Assembly (NCBI GenBank): GCA_039707465.1
Contig: CM077648.1
Coordinates: 22,506,119 to 22,570,118 of the forward strand
DNA from: Rhabdophis nuchalis
Taxonomy: Eukaryota; Chordata; Lepidosauria; Squamata; Natricidae
Direction: 5' to 3'
DNA: 64,000 nt
Shown: positions 20,735 through 32,824 of the stretch, piece after piece
How the letters are laid out: every line of letters begins with the position of its first letter
Position numbering within the stretch: the first letter of the stretch is position 1
Program-made: the position numbers and the translations under genes
The notes under the pieces: generated by a model
Told to the model about the DNA's origin: nothing
What the model saw: only the letters and a program-made list of their open reading frames with translations
Databases searched by the model: none

Positions 20735-20967
20735 TTGCAATAGCACTTAGACTTATATACCACTTCATAGTGCTTTTACAGCCCTAAGTGGTTTACAGAA
20801 CCAGCCTATTGTCCGCAACAATCTGGGTCCTCATTTTACCCACCTCAAAAGGATGGAAGGCTGAGTGAACCTTGAGCCAATGAGATTTGAACTGCCGAAC
20901 TGCAGCTAGCAGTCAGCTGTAGTAGCCTGCAGTAGTGTACTCTAACTAGTGTGCCACCTCAGCTCTA
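20735..20967 (-). mobile_element. tRNA-derived SINE (GTTAAAGTGC family)
   Basis: On the plus strand it reads GCACTTAGACTTATATACCA (tail), CCTCATTTTACCCACCTC and TGCCACCTCAGCTC (head), the inverse of the copy at 51852. Confidence 0.8.
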
Positions 20968-21757
20968 AGATGGCAGTAATAAATTATTTTGATATTGTTG
21001 CAGAGGAAACTAAGGCACACGAATGTATTCATATAATCACAAGAAATCACATAACCTAAAGAACTCTCTTTCTGAAACTTTGAAACGAATGAAATATTAA
21101 TAATAACATCCATGGAAAGAAATATATAATTTATGAAGGTTTGTCTTTGCAATGTATAATCCTTTTATATTTCTTCTTCCTCAGGGATTCCCTCCATGTT
21201 TCAGGTCATTGGGTTTGTATTACCAGCAGACTACAAAACCCATGTCCATCTTAAATTAAAGAAAGTAGCTAAACCCAGGGATCCCATAGCACAATCTGAA
21301 ATCGTTATATGACTCATTTTTCTTTTGGATAATTTACAAATATGAATCAAAAGGAGGTAGCTGGCCTACATGCTTATTTTTAGAAGTTTCTGATAAGAGA
21401 ATGAGTTTGGTTTATGGAGACTGTGGAAATCAGTACCAATTTTCCAGCCGTACATTTCTTTACATAAAGATGCAGACATGCATCTGGATACTATTACTGG
21501 AAAAATGGAGAGCCATTTTTTCTTTTCATTATTTGAAGCCCACATCTTCTGCTCTGTTCCTGCCAGCAATTTCTATACCATCTGTCATTTAATAAAGTAA
21601 CTCCTGTAAACCCCCAAGTCCAGCAACTTATTGCATCATGAATTAATAACCCTGTTGCTCATTAAGTAGTCTGCTAGTAACAAGAACTGAGATTATAGTT
21701 TAGGGAAAAACAGGCTCTTTGACAAATTGATTTGCTATCTTCATCCCTTTTCTGAGA
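20968..21757. other. No feature recognised
   Basis: AT-rich single-copy-looking DNA. Confidence 0.5.
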
Positions 21758-22105
21758 GTGACATTAAACGTAAAGTTTCCTCCAATCCATCGTCTCTGAT
21801 TCTAGAAGGCAGTGCTCATCTCCCTTTCTTAGTCAAAGGAACCAGCGTTGTCTGAATACTTTTTCATGGTTATGTGGCTAGGATGACTTTATACTGGGGT
21901 GCATGGAATGTTGTTACCTTTATACCAAAGTGGTACCTATTTATCTACTTGCATTTGTATGCTTTCGAACTTCTAATGGCCAGGAGCTGAGGCACGCAAT
22001 GGGAGCTCACCCTGTTGCAGAGTGCTCGGGTCTCAAACCTGGGCTGTCAGCTTTCCAGCGGACAAGCTCAGCTTCATTAACCACCATTAACCACACAAAG
22101 TTACG
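21758..22105 (-). mobile_element. Sauria-type tRNA SINE, diverged
   Basis: Same order as 10741-11100 but older: TTCTAGAAGGCAGTGCTCAT, TACTTGCATTTGTATGC, GGGAGCTCACCCTGTTGC, and a degraded head. Confidence 0.75.
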
Positions 22106-22462
22106 CTAGAAGTATTTGATCATTCTTGCATGAGAACAATCACTGGCAAATTCAGGGTTTATGTTTTGACATCTTGTGGGCCGGGTAGAATTTGGACTGG
22201 AGTAACCAAAGCAAACAGACTACCTGATTTGTGGAAATAGGACTGTCACTTGTTTTAAGAAAGATTTCAGCTAATTTTCTGGATTGGTGGGCATAGTATG
22301 GAAACCTTGGATGCCAACAATGGTTGTAAATATGATGGACATGACTTGTGGACAGGACGACAGAAGTTATCCAAGGTTTCTTTTACAGGAAGCATCAAAG
22401 TTTGGGAATGGCTTAGAATGCCTTTGATGACAACGACACTGGAAAAGACTTACCCTATAGAC

Positions 22463-22719
22463 CAGTGATGGCAAACCTTTTTGGCATCGAGTTCCCAAAC
22501 CGGAAAACATGTGTGTGTGTGCACGCACTGAAGCGCCGGAAACCTGAAGACCAGCTGGATGGTACATGCACATGTGCACCAGCCAGCTGGCCTTTGGGTT
22601 TCCAGCACTCCGATGTGTGCGAAGACCAGCTGGCCAGTGTGCATGCCTGCGCCCGAAACCAGAAGACCAGCTGGAAACAGTACACATGCCCACACAGAGG
22701 GCTCTGCGCGCCATCATGG
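22463..22719. mobile_element. hAT element (GATGGCAAAC family), 257 bp
   Basis: Ends CAGTGATGGCAAACC and CGCGCCATCATGG. Duplication ctatagac/ctatagat (22455-22462, 22720-22727) with central TA. The interior has repeated AGACCAGCTGG motifs in both orientations. Confidence 0.88.
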
Positions 22720-22727
22720 CTATAGAT

Positions 22728-23325
22728 TACATAAATGGTCAAAGAATGTCAGTATACTGCATATTTTAATGACCCTAAATGTTGGATTATTCAGAACATA
22801 CTAACACTTCATGCTCAGTGAATCTCAAGAAGCTCACAATTTCTATAACTAACCCTGAACATTGTTTTGTTTGTAACAGGGCATTTTAACATTTAGAGGG
22901 CCTGATAAATGAATCTCAGCTTCAGGTGTCTTCTTCAGTTGTGTTCTTAGATTGCACTTAGCAAGATGCCTGCAACAGATGTTTTTCACATGGGACTGTA
23001 TCATAACACACATCTATAGTTTGTTCTATAACTGGAATGTACAAAGTCTTCAGATGTACAACTTGATGCAAACAAGAGTTGTAGGTGTTAACCTCATGCC
23101 CAACTGAATATATGTCAGACTATATTTCTATAGTCCTGCCTAAATCTTTCCGCTAGACTGGCCACTTCCATTTATCCCCATCACATTCTGGTTAACTAAA
23201 TGTATCTAAGGATTGTCCCTACTCTTTGTCAGAAGGCGGTAATTCAGGTTGTCATGAAAAGACAATAGTTATTTATTTAATTTTCTTTCTTTCTTATGTA
23301 TATTTTACTGCTAGAAATCTTTTGT
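22728..23325. other. No feature recognised
   Basis: AT-rich, no repeat identified. Confidence 0.5.
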
Positions 23326-23333
23326 CTCTAGTA

Positions 23334-23468
23334 CAGGGGTGGGCAAACTTTGCAACTTTAAGTCTGAAGGACTTCAGCTCCCAGAAGTCTCCAGCCAGCA
23401 AAATTGGCTGGAGAAGTCTGGGAGCTGAAGTCCTTCAGACTTAAAGTTGCAAAGTTTGCCTACCCCTG
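23334..23468. mobile_element. hAT fold-back MITE, 135 bp
   Basis: Near-palindrome with ends CAGGGGTGGGCAAAC and GTTTGCCTACCCCTG. Duplication ctctagta/ctctagtg (23326-23333, 23469-23476), central TA. A few arm mismatches lie near the centre. Confidence 0.9.
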
Positions 23469-23644
23469 CTCTAGTGTCAAACAATATTACCCCAGTTTGA
23501 ATAAAAAGAACCCAGGACCCAGAGAGAAAAAAGATTATTTGCTATTCTATCTTAGGCAGCATAGCATCATGAGTAAAATAAACAAAAAGCATAAACTCAT
23601 GACTGTACAGCAATATGGAATTCGTATGTCTCCATGTTACAACA

Positions 23645-23920
23645 GCATTGAAAGAAGTGACTCATGACTGTTAAGACCTTTGCAGCATCCCCATGATCAT
23701 GTGATCAAAATTCAGATGCTTGGCAACTGACTCTTACCTATGACCATTGCTGTGTCCCAAGATCATGTGATCACTTTTTTCTGACCTTCGCATGAGCAAA
23801 ATCATTGGGGAAACCAGATTCACTTAATCAGGTTACTAACATATCGACTGCATGAATTCACTTAATAACTCCAATATTTTGGATTCCATTATATGATTGT
23901 AAGTCAAGGACTACCTGTAG
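23645..23920. mobile_element. Degraded MITE (GTCAAGGACTAC family)
   Basis: Contains CATGTGATCAAAATTCAGAT, CTTGGCAACTGACTC and the end GTAAGTCAAGGACTACCTG, as in 9411-9795. Confidence 0.6.
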
Positions 23921-24928
23921 CTAGCTAATATCTTCCTTTCACTCAGAAATATCTGTGAATGGAGGCGATATGCTATGGTACATGAACTGTAACTACAGTG
24001 ACGAAATACTGAGAGAATCTCATGAGAAAGGGCTTCACAAATGTATTTTGAAACCTACTTACTTGTAAGGAATTATTGTTCTCTTCATGGTAATTTATGG
24101 TTTATGAAATGACTTCTTTCACTGTGGGATGAAAGGAGGCTAGGAAAAATCCTTTTCCTAAAGGACTCCAATATGTTCACTTCTGATTAAAACTGCTAAT
24201 ATAATTATCCAGTAATCTCATTATCTTTATCAAATTAAAATATTACCCAAAATGGAGTTACAGAATATTGGACTGTTGCCGAAGCCATCTGTACATAGGG
24301 CTGATTGGTTGGCTCCCATAGCTTTCTACCTCGCATTTCTTCAAACAACCACACGTCTGTCTCTATTTGTGTGATTCTGTGATGTACACTGTGGAATGAG
24401 TTTAATGGGGTTGTGAACATTAAGCTAATTAGATACATATGTTTGTTCATGTAGCCCATTTTCCCACTTTCATCCAACCAGAACTCATTCCTTGACATCA
24501 GCAGTTTCCTTCTTGGTTGTACAACATTGCCTTGAACACTTCCATCCCGATCCTTAAATCGTCACTGGCTACGATGGTATTAAAGCAATATTGTCCCACT
24601 TATTGAGATATCATTGAAGGACTCTCTCAAGGTATGGAATATATGAAAGGCTTCGTTATCAATTACCTAGAAGGAATGTCAGAGACTGGCAGCAGAGGCA
24701 ACAGAAGCAGTGTAGGGACTGATTTTGAGGCTGCAAATTGTACAGTATTCTTCAGCTTATGAATAGACAGAAAGACTATATTCTAAGTCCCTTTTTATAA
24801 TTTTTTTCCAATGTTCTGTTGGGTTAGAAAGACACACACACCCCTTAAAACGTAAGGCTTGCATATTTTTAAATCAGCCTTTTTGTAAAGTGTACTATCA
24901 AACGTTTTGTCTTTTGGCTCAACTTACC
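23921..24928. other. No feature recognised
   Basis: An 87-codon minus frame (24235-24498) has no recognisable motif. No splice-bounded coding segment was convincing. Confidence 0.45.
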
Positions 24929-24936
24929 CTCTAAGG

Positions 24937-25053
24937 CAGAGGTGGGGAACGATGGCCCTTTCATGACTTGTGGACTTCAACTCCCAAAATTTCTGAGCCA
25001 CCATGGGAGTTGAAATCCACAAGTCATAAAAGGGCCACCGTTCCCCACACCTG
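24937..25053. mobile_element. hAT fold-back MITE, 117 bp
   Basis: Near-palindrome with ends CAGAGGTGGGGAACG and CGTTCCCCACACCTG. Perfect duplication ctctaagg (24929-24936, 25054-25061), central TA. Confidence 0.92.
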
Positions 25054-25113
25054 CTCTAAGGTAAGATCTGGCCTACCCTCCTATCCTTCCACAAGAGCCT
25101 GAAGACCTGTGTC

Positions 25114-25519
25114 CAGAGGTGGGATGCTGGGGGTTAGCACAGGTTCAGGCGATCCTGTAGCTAGGCATCTGCCCAGTTTGCTGAACCTCCAAATGCCACC
25201 CCTGGCTGCCACACTTGCCCTACCCCTCCCAGGAATCTCCATGCGGCCTGTTCATCATGCCAGGTAAGTGGAGCCTCAAGGAGGAGGGGGAAATAGGCCT
25301 ACTGGAAGTTCCAAAAGTCCAGAAATGGGCCTGTTTCCAGTCTCTGGAGGGCCTCCGGAGCCTGGGGGAAGCAGGTTTCGCCTTCCCAGAAACCTGAGGA
25401 AAGCTTCCAAAGCTTGGGAAGGGTGAAAAATGCTCTCCTTCCATGGTGCAGGAGGCTGACTAGGCCATGTCTACCCAGCAACGGAGCAGTGTTGCTGGAA
25501 TTTTTGAAGCCCACTCCTA
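25114..25519 (+). mobile_element. Diverged hAT MITE (GTGGGATGCT family)
   Basis: Starts CAGAGGTGGGATGCTGGG and ends TGAAGCCCACTCCT. The interior carries a GGCCTCCGGAGCC dyad module. No target duplication recognised, so the boundaries are approximate. Confidence 0.5.
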
Positions 25520-26390
25520 CCTGCCTCTACTGGTTGGCCTGGGAAGTTCCACACTGAAGGTAGCTGCTAAATTAATGGCTGATCTCACTTCTCTCTCCTC
25601 CCCCCACTCCTTGGTCTCTGTTCTCTATCAAACCATCTTTTTGATTATTCCATTAATATATTTATCCTCATGTTCCTTTGCCATTATTTACTTCATTGTT
25701 GTATTATTTTGCTTCCGTTTACACACTTTTTCATTTATATTCCTTTTTATTACTGTAAGCTGCCTAAAGAAGCCCAACGGCAAGATAGGTGCCAAATAAA
25801 TTTAACAAACAAACAAACAAACAAATAAATAAATACCTGCTCCAAGATATTATCTTTTTCTGAGAACCCTTGTGACTAAAATGTCAAATAAGCAAGATAT
25901 TTTTTTCTCTTGTCCAGCCTTTATCTCCGTGAAAGCATTTGATTTATTCTTGGATGGCCATAGTAATTGATTTTAAGAGGCTGCAGTATCACAAAGTTTA
26001 AGAAGCCCTGCAGAGATCTTTTCTCCTAGAGGAATTACTCTAACTGCATCTTTTGCAGCTCTAAAATGTTCTTAGATGTAAGGTTACTTGAGGTCCTTAT
26101 ATAAGCGTGGCAAGTATATACACCATAGATTTATGTGAGGAATTTTTTTTAGATGGACAGCTGTCAAAGTCAATTTAACCTTGTCATCTGATTAGGGAAG
26201 GACTTAAGAAAGTCACTTCATAAATTGGAATTTAGGATTAGGATCAAAACACAAGACTTTTAAAAAAGAATTCAATGTTGGAAGATGGAAAGAGCAAATG
26301 CAGTTTGCATAGACTGTATAACCAAAACCTAGATAGTGATAAGAGCTGATTCTCTACTTTTGGAGATATGCATTCATGGGATAACTAAAG
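25520..26390. other. Mostly unannotated; short (AAAC)/(AAAT) run
   Basis: An AAACAAAC/AAATAAAT tract at 25804-25835, preceded by CTGCCTAAAGAAGCCCAACG (possibly a LINE tail). Otherwise nothing recognised. Confidence 0.45.
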
Positions 26391-26685
26391 AGCAATGTCA
26401 GGGTTCCAAGTAACACCCCCAACGAAAGAAGACTCCAAGGCTTGAGATTCCTCAAAGTTCCATTTTATTAGAGATGTCATATTGGTACATCTGGGAAAAC
26501 ACGAATCTGAAAGCTTCCAGGTTTTCCCCACCCAAATGAAAATCCAAGTCCTTGCCCAGCACCCACATGTCCATCACATGGCCCAATCAGGCACCGTTCC
26601 AACTGGAGATGTCTCCCAATCACGCCATTCCAGGTGTAGGGCAAGATGTCCTTGACTCTCTAAGAAAGGAATGTTATTTTGACTA

Positions 26686-27779
26686 CCGTATTTTTCAGAG
26701 TATAAGACACACCTTTCCCCCCCTAAAAGAGGGTGAAAATGTGGGTGTGTCTTATACATTGAATGTAGACCCACACACCCACAGGCCTAACACTCTGCCT
26801 CCCAGGAATTTACCTCTATGCAGCAAACTGGGGCTTGCAGGAGGCTTCAAAGGGCTATAGCAATCCCTGCAGCCTGAAACTGCTGATGATTGGGAGAAAT
26901 TGAAAGTGAAACTTGCTGTTTGCTCCACAAGGCAAATTGCTGGGAGGCAGAGGCAGATTTTTTTTCTTTTTTTTCTTTTTTTTCTTTTTTTCTTTCACAT
27001 TTATATCCCGCCCTTCTCCACAAGGACCCAGAGTGGCGCACAGGAATTTAAAAACATACAAAGCAATAAATACAAAATTTAAAAACATATTAAATTATAA
27101 TCCTATGCTAAAACCAATTTTAAAATCCGCAATTTAAAACTATCTAAAAATAGTCCCCACGGGAGGTTAGGCTAGGCCGGCTTGCTGAAAGAGATGTGTC
27201 TTTAGACACTGGCGGAAGAGGCGGAGGTCAGTGATGGTACGCAATTCAGGGGGTAGGTCGTTCCAAAGGGCAGGGCCCGCCACAGAGAAGGCTCTTCCCC
27301 TGGGTGTCGCCAGGCGGCATTGCCCGGCCGATGGCACCCTGAGAAGGCCCTCTCTGTGCTAATTGGGCTGTTTGCTGCAAGGAGGTAAGCCAACAACTAT
27401 AAATGCCTATAGAATGTTCAAATTATTAGACTTATTTTTTAAAGACTGCTTTATTATTATTCTAGACAACTAAACAAAATGAAGAAGCTTTTTAAAATAA
27501 ATGCTTGATCTGAAGAGGTCCAGTGCTATTGTTTTAAAAAGTGCTATTCTTTTAAATAGCAGAGAATAACTATACTTCCAGAAAGCACATCAATTTTAAG
27601 AGCATCTGTACAAGTATAATCTGAAATATAATACTACAAACAATGTATATTGTCTGTACTGTTTGCTGTTTGTTGCAAGGAGACAAATTGCTGGGAGGCA
27701 GATATTTTTTCCTTGTTTTCCTTCCCAAAAGCTACCTGAGTCTTATACTTTGGAGCGTCTTATACTCCAAAAAATATGG
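26686..27779. mobile_element. TA-flanked MITE (CCGTATTTTTCAGAGTATAAG ends)
   Basis: Ends CCGTATTTTTCAGAGTATAA and TTATACTCCAAAAAATATGG are inverted. TA lies on both sides (26684-26685, 27780-27781). Sisters at 40836, 49938 and 53552. It is split by L2 DNA at 26955-27358. Probably Tc1/mariner/pogo-class; no transposase. Confidence 0.85.
26955..27358 (-). mobile_element. L2-clade LINE 3' end
   Basis: CATTTATATCCCGCCCTTC, CAGAGTGGCGCACAGG, GGCTAGGCCGGCTTGCTG, CAGGGCCCGCCACAGAGAAG and the usual ORF2 terminus (PRTS..FS.AG-type blocks) in antisense. Confidence 0.85.
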
Positions 27780-28544
27780 TATATATCTCCCATAATTCCA
27801 TATCATCTCCTCTCCCATTTGCCACAGCATTAAATGTGGCAGGCCTGAAGGTCCAGTGTAAAAGATGGCTTCCAGGCTTGACAAGCAATATTTTTCAGTA
27901 TGTGCTCAGTCCCTGAGGAATAGGCTTCTCCATAAAATTCGGTGATGCCCTTGTTGATAGCTGTAAGAAAGGCAATTAAAACAGAAGCATTTCAAAGAGT
28001 ATTGATTTTTTTTAATGTTGCTGATGTATTATTTAGTTGGGGTTTAGTGGACTATTGGAATGAAAATTTTATAGCTCCTATTCTTTTTGAATACACGTGG
28101 AGCTGACAATATAAATTTATTGCTACGCAATAAATAAAATGCAAGGAATAGAAATTCATTAAACAAATAAAAATGTCTCACCAAGTTTTTGTCTCAACAT
28201 GTAGCACCTGGGCTTGACAGAGGAGGAATGTTTGAAAGGGATTCTTTACAAAGTATGCTCCTGAGAACATTTCTCTCATTTCTAAGCATTTTTAGGGGAC
28301 GCAAGTAAATATAACTGGTCTGGCAAAGTACAGGACAAGGAAGAGAGCAAACCCAGAGGACAGCCTGGTCAAGCTATTGGTGGAGACTGTTTCTTGCTCT
28401 CAGGAAAGGTAAGTAAGGTACCTTCAAGAGAATAGCTTGAGAAGAACAAGAGATGACATGCTGAAGCAGCTATTAACCCCGGTTCCTGGATACACTGCTA
28501 TATGTATATTTTTATCCTATCTTTAGTTTTGGCTGAAGAAGTAT

Positions 28545-28710
28545 TCATCTCCTATTTTGCCCTCAACAATCTTGTGAAATGGATTTGGGATGATAGACAT
28601 TGACTGATCCAAAGTCACCCAGCCAGCTCTCATACCTAAAGTAGGACTAGAACATACAGTCTCCTGTTTTCTAGGATAGCACTTCAATTACTAAACCAAA
28701 CTGACCCATA
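28545..28710 (-). mobile_element. Possible old tRNA SINE
   Basis: CCAAAGTCACCCAGCCAGCT and ACTTCAATTACTAAACCAA resemble the inverse of an ancient amniote tRNA SINE. Highly diverged. Confidence 0.35.
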
Positions 28711-28854
28711 TGTGTATATAATATACGAATAATAACAACCCCCCCCCCATAATTCATTAATGTCCCTGCTCTGATTTATGCTTTTTATAGGATTTTATAG
28801 GCAAAATAATAATAATAAAAACATTTTCCCATTCTAAAACTAGAACATATAGAT

Positions 28855-29975
28855 CAATTTTTTTTACCACTGGTTCTGTGGGCGTGGCTTGGTAGGTGAG
28901 GCATGGCTTGGTGGGCATGGCAGTGGAAGGATACTGCAAAATCCCCATTGGCACCCCGGTTCAGCCAGGTAATTCCAACACTGGCCATTGGGGGCGAAAT
29001 ATTGGCCCCCATGGAGAGGGCGCGCAATTTGGGTGTCCTCCTGGATTCCCGGCTGTCCATGGAGGACCATGTGATGGCCGTGGCCAGGGGGGCATTCTAT
29101 CAGGTACGCCTGATATACCAATTGCGCCCCTTACTGGACCGGGCTGCCCTCCGCACAGTCATTCAAGCACTCATGCCGTCCCAGCTTGACTACTGTAACG
29201 CTCTCTACATGGGACTCCCCTTGAGGTGCACTCGAAGGTTACAGTTAGTCCAGAATGGGCCACGCGGGTGATCATGGGAGCCTCTAGGCATTCCCACATA
29301 ACACCTCTCCTGCGCGAGCTACACTGGCTACCTGTGGCCTTTCGGGTGCGCTTCAAGGTGTTGACGACCATCTTCAAAGCGCTCCATGGCTCGGGGCCTA
29401 GTTATATGCGAGACCGTCTTCTGCCCCATACATCCCTTCGACCGATCCGCTCCCACAGAGAGGGCCTTCTCAGGGTGCCGTCGGCCGAGCAATGCCTGTT
29501 GGCGACACCCAGGGGAAGGGCCTTCTCTGTGGGAGCGGATCGGAACGACCTGCCCCCCGAACTGCGCACCATCTCAGACCTCTGCCTCTTCCGCCAGCAT
29601 CTTAAAACGCACCTTTTCCAACAAGCCGGCCTAGCATAACCTCCCGTTTTTTATTGTTTTTAGTTAGATTTTAATTAGGGGGATTTTATACTATTTTAGC
29701 ACAGGGCATGGGTTTAATAGTTTTTTAAAATTTGTATTTTTTGTATATTTGTATTGTTTTAACTTTCCTGTGCGCCGCCCTGGGTCCGTTTTAGGAGAAG
29801 GTACAGAGTATAAATTTGAAAAATAAAAAATAAATAAATCAGCTGGGACTCGGGAAGCAGAGAATAGATGGGGGTGGGGCCAGTCAAAGGCGGTATTTAC
29901 CAGTTCTCCATGCTACTCAAAATCTCCGCTACCGGTTCTCCAGAGCTGGTCACAACCTGCTGAATACCACCTCTG
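28855..29975 (+). mobile_element. hAT MITE (GGATTCAATTTT family) split by an L2 LINE
   Basis: Left part CAATTTTTTTTACCACTGG...GGATACTGCAAAATCCCC, right part AGCTGGGACTCGGGAAGCAG...CTGAATACCACCTCTG. The first 13 bp of the left end are missing. L2 DNA occupies about 28950-29842. Confidence 0.7.
28950..29842 (+). pseudogene. L2-clade LINE ORF2 C-terminal fragment and 3' end
   Basis: The longest LINE piece here. The first frame (28903-29271) has ARNLGVLLDSRLSMEDHV, SQLDYCNALYMGLP and RRLQLVQNG, the C-terminal landmarks of L2/CR1 reverse transcriptase proteins. A one-base shift near 29265 moves to a second frame (29226-29639) with RVIMGASRHSHITPLLRELH, LPVAFRVRFKVL and FKALHGSGPSYMRDRL. The catalytic YADD region is absent (5' truncation). 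The 3' UTR ends in GTGCGCCGCCCTGGGTCC and an AAATA tail. Protein function in the intact element: target-primed reverse transcription. This copy is dead. Confidence 0.88.
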
Positions 29976-30063
29976 AATAGATTAGTACACTGGTACTAAT
30001 GAAAAACTGGCAACCTTTACATTAAAGGATCCAAATCAGGAATTGACTGTGCAAATCTATGTG

Positions 30064-30119
30064 AAGAAGGAAGGAAGGAAGGAAGGAAGGAAGGAAGGAA
30101 GGAAGGAAGGAAGGAAGGA
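30064..30119. repeat. (AAGG)14 microsatellite
   Basis: Uninterrupted GAAG tetramers. Confidence 0.97.
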
Positions 30120-31180
30120 CCTTTCTTTCACTGTATCACAAGATTTCCTTGCAACAGTTGCCATGGTAATAGAAATAGCTGTAGATTTTAGTGATTCTCC
30201 ACCCCCACCCCTCTTTTGAGGACAATGACTGCACAATTTTAAGGAACATGCTAGCAAATGTAGAGGAGGCTGAAGAAAAGAAAACCGGTGGGGTTGCTCC
30301 CCACCTTCTGAGATGCTGTTTTAACTTCCCTTTCTCTTACTACATTGAGTCCCTCAGTGCTCTCTTGAACATTACATGATTTACCTCAGGAAAATATCTA
30401 TTCCCCTCTAAATCCATTGGACGTATTGAGCAAATGCACAATCTTAAGTATTTGCTTTCTGAAAGGCTAAAAAAAAAATATCAATAAAAATTAACATAAT
30501 GTTTTATTTGGACATCCTCCCATATTTCTAATCCTTATAAATTTGCACATTTCCTGTTTTAGTGAGATATTATTTGGACACAATTGTATGACCAGTGGAT
30601 AATGGAATCCTCTACAGGCGTGTAATTACTGCTGTTTACTTAAGATTTATGAATGCTAATAATCTCACTATAATTATAGTCTTTCCCTTGCTTTAGCCTT
30701 TGCCCTTTTTTGATGTTCAAGATAGTTTGGTTTTAACAGACAAATGTGCCCCACCACTTCACTTCTGTCTGTTCTCTTCCACCCTTTTAAATGGTCTTTG
30801 TCTAAAACGCTACTGCGACTTTCCTGAGGGCGGGAGGCATTCGGATAAATTCTTGATAGATTGCAAGAGAATTTGGTACAAATGACCTTCTAATTTGTCC
30901 TGCATCTTTGAGGGCAGAGAAATTGGGCAAATGATTTCTCAAAACATTTCCTGCTCAGAGGAAGAAATTCTGGCATAATTTTTCAAAGAAAACACCCTTG
31001 TATCACTGTGACCTCAGCACTACTACAACTACAAAAGAAAAAGTCAAATGAAAGATGCCCCACACTTAAAAGAGGCTGTATTCCATTTGTAATGGAAGAT
31101 GGTTTTTGTTTTTTCTTGTTTTTTGTTATGTTTGTTTGTGTTTGTCTAAAAATAAATAAAAATCGTTTTAAAAAAGAGAA
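30120..31180. other. No feature recognised
   Basis: About 1 kb of AT-rich DNA before the next MITE; small frames only. Confidence 0.5.
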
Positions 31181-31190
31181 AGGCTGCATG

Positions 31191-31586
31191 CAATGGTGGG
31201 ATTCAATTTTTTTTTACTACCAGTTCTGTGGGCACGGCATGGCATGGCTTGGTGGGCATGGCTTAGTGGGCATGGCAGGGGAAGGATACTGTAAAATCCC
31301 CATTCTCTCTGCACTCCAGGGAAGGATACTGCAAACTTTCCATTTCTGCCCCACTCCAGGGCAAGGATACTTTAAAATCTCCATTTCTATCCCACCCCAC
31401 TAACCTGCTATTCAGCTCCGTTCTCCTGTGCAGGGCAACAGAAGACAATCCAGCTGGAACTCAGGAGGCAGCGAATAGATGGGGGCAGAGCCAGCTAGAG
31501 GTGGTATTTGCCGGTTCTCTGAACTACTCAAAATTTCCACTACCGGTTCACCAGAACTGGTCAGAACTCGCTGAATACCACCTCTG
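31191..31586 (+). mobile_element. hAT MITE (GGATTCAATTTT family), intact, with 41-bp units
   Basis: Perfect duplication gctgcatg (31183-31190, 31587-31594). Ends CAATGGTGGGATTCAA and TGAATACCACCTCTG. Three GAAGGATACTG units start at 31281, 31321 and 31362 (period 40-41); they are the reverse complement of the units in the hAT element at 8615. Confidence 0.92.
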
Positions 31587-31617
31587 GCTGCATGTGGTGG
31601 GATTGAATTTATTAATA

Positions 31618-32160
31618 AATGCACACATCACAGAACATAAGAACGCAGTAAGAAAACAACTTACAACTTCATCCCTCTACCAGCACTTTAAAGCTACAGG
31701 ACATGAAATTGATTTTGAAGGAACCAAATTAATCTCCAAAACTGAACAGCTCAACAAGAGAATAATCAGGGAAGCCATCAAAATAGAGAACCCCCCCCCA
31801 ACATGAACAAATGTGATGATACCTCCCGCCTACCAGACATCTGGAAACTAGCACTGGCCAACAGTTGAGTCCCACCCACCACCCAGGCCATTACAATACC
31901 AAAGAACAATGAACACACAGATAGCACCAATCAGCACCAATCTACCAATCATGATAGAACTACACAGCCAATCAACCCATTTTCAGCAACAAAGCCAGCA
32001 CTCTACCAAGCCAGCACTCTACCACGTCACCAAGATATATAGAAAGACGTCAGGTTCTAAACCACAGATGCCAGCCTGAAGATGGCGAATGAGACCTCGC
32101 CATAACATTGCCAAGACAATCTTACATGGGAAAAGACCTGAATACAACAACACCAGTATA
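31618..32160 (+). pseudogene. Penelope-like element 3' end: GIY-YIG endonuclease tail and 3' UTR
   Basis: The frame 31618-31806 reads ITEHKNAVRK, SSLYQHFKATGHEIDFE and RIIREAIKIEN. This is the pattern R.kEHk.A...S...H....gH.idf...........R...Ea..I at the end of the GIY-YIG endonuclease of Penelope-like elements. After the stop a 3' UTR of about 350 bp leads to a hammerhead-like motif at 32076-32113. The reverse transcriptase and the GIY-YIG N-terminus are missing (5' truncation). Confidence 0.75.
32076..32113 (+). ncRNA. Hammerhead-like motif, Penelope 3' region (decayed)
   Basis: CTGAAGA, spacer T, stem II GGCGA/TCGCC with loop region ATGAGACC, then ATAACATTGCC where GAAACGTT-type sequence is expected. 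The core is damaged (GAAA to ATAA). Confidence 0.5.
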
Positions 32161-32289
32161 AGTATGTATATATATATATAGGCAGAGAGGGAAACAGGCA
32201 GAGAGGGAAACAGCATGTCTCCTCCCTTAAAATGGGGCCCTTACAGGAAGTTGTGGAAACAATTATCTATACTAAAATACTCCTGGATT

Positions 32290-32603
<314 letters not shown>

Positions 32604-32684
32604 TTCTGAGGTTTTCGCGGGTGTTTGTATGTAGGTCTTTGGTTGTTCGGGTTTTCTCCCGCGTAGAATTGGAAGTATCTTCAC

Positions 32685-32718
32685 GACGTTTCGATGAAAT
32701 CTCATTCATCATCTTCAG
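32685..32718 (-). ncRNA. Hammerhead-like motif, left arm (mirror copy)
   Basis: Exact inverse of 32791-32824, so a transcript of either strand would carry one sense motif and could fold into the long hairpin instead. Confidence 0.6.
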
Positions 32719-32790
32719 GCTGGTGCTTCCGGCTTGGTGATTCCAGTAGCTTCCAGTAGCTACTGGAAGCACCAAGCCGGAAGCACCAGC

Positions 32791-32824
32791 CTGAAGATGA
32801 TGAATGAGATTTCATCGAAACGTC
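32791..32824 (+). ncRNA. Hammerhead-like motif, right arm
   Basis: CTGAAGA (32791-32797), spacer T, stem II GATGAA/TTCATC with loop TGAGAT, GAAA (32817-32820), minimal stem III and cleavage triplet GTC (to 32824). N7 is A, which the core allows. The spacer T between core and stem II is unusual. Confidence 0.6.

Larger units (their letters stand above)
26396..27883 (-). mobile_element. Solo LTR interrupted by a TA-MITE that is itself interrupted by L2
   Basis: On the minus strand it begins TGTCAAGCCTGG at 27883 and ends GGAACCCTGACA at 26396, flanked by 5-bp agcaa (26391-26395, 27884-27888). AATAAAATGG lies near the 3' end (about 26461). Sequence belonging to the LTR is 26396-26683 plus 27782-27883; the middle is a nested insertion. 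Confidence 0.75.
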
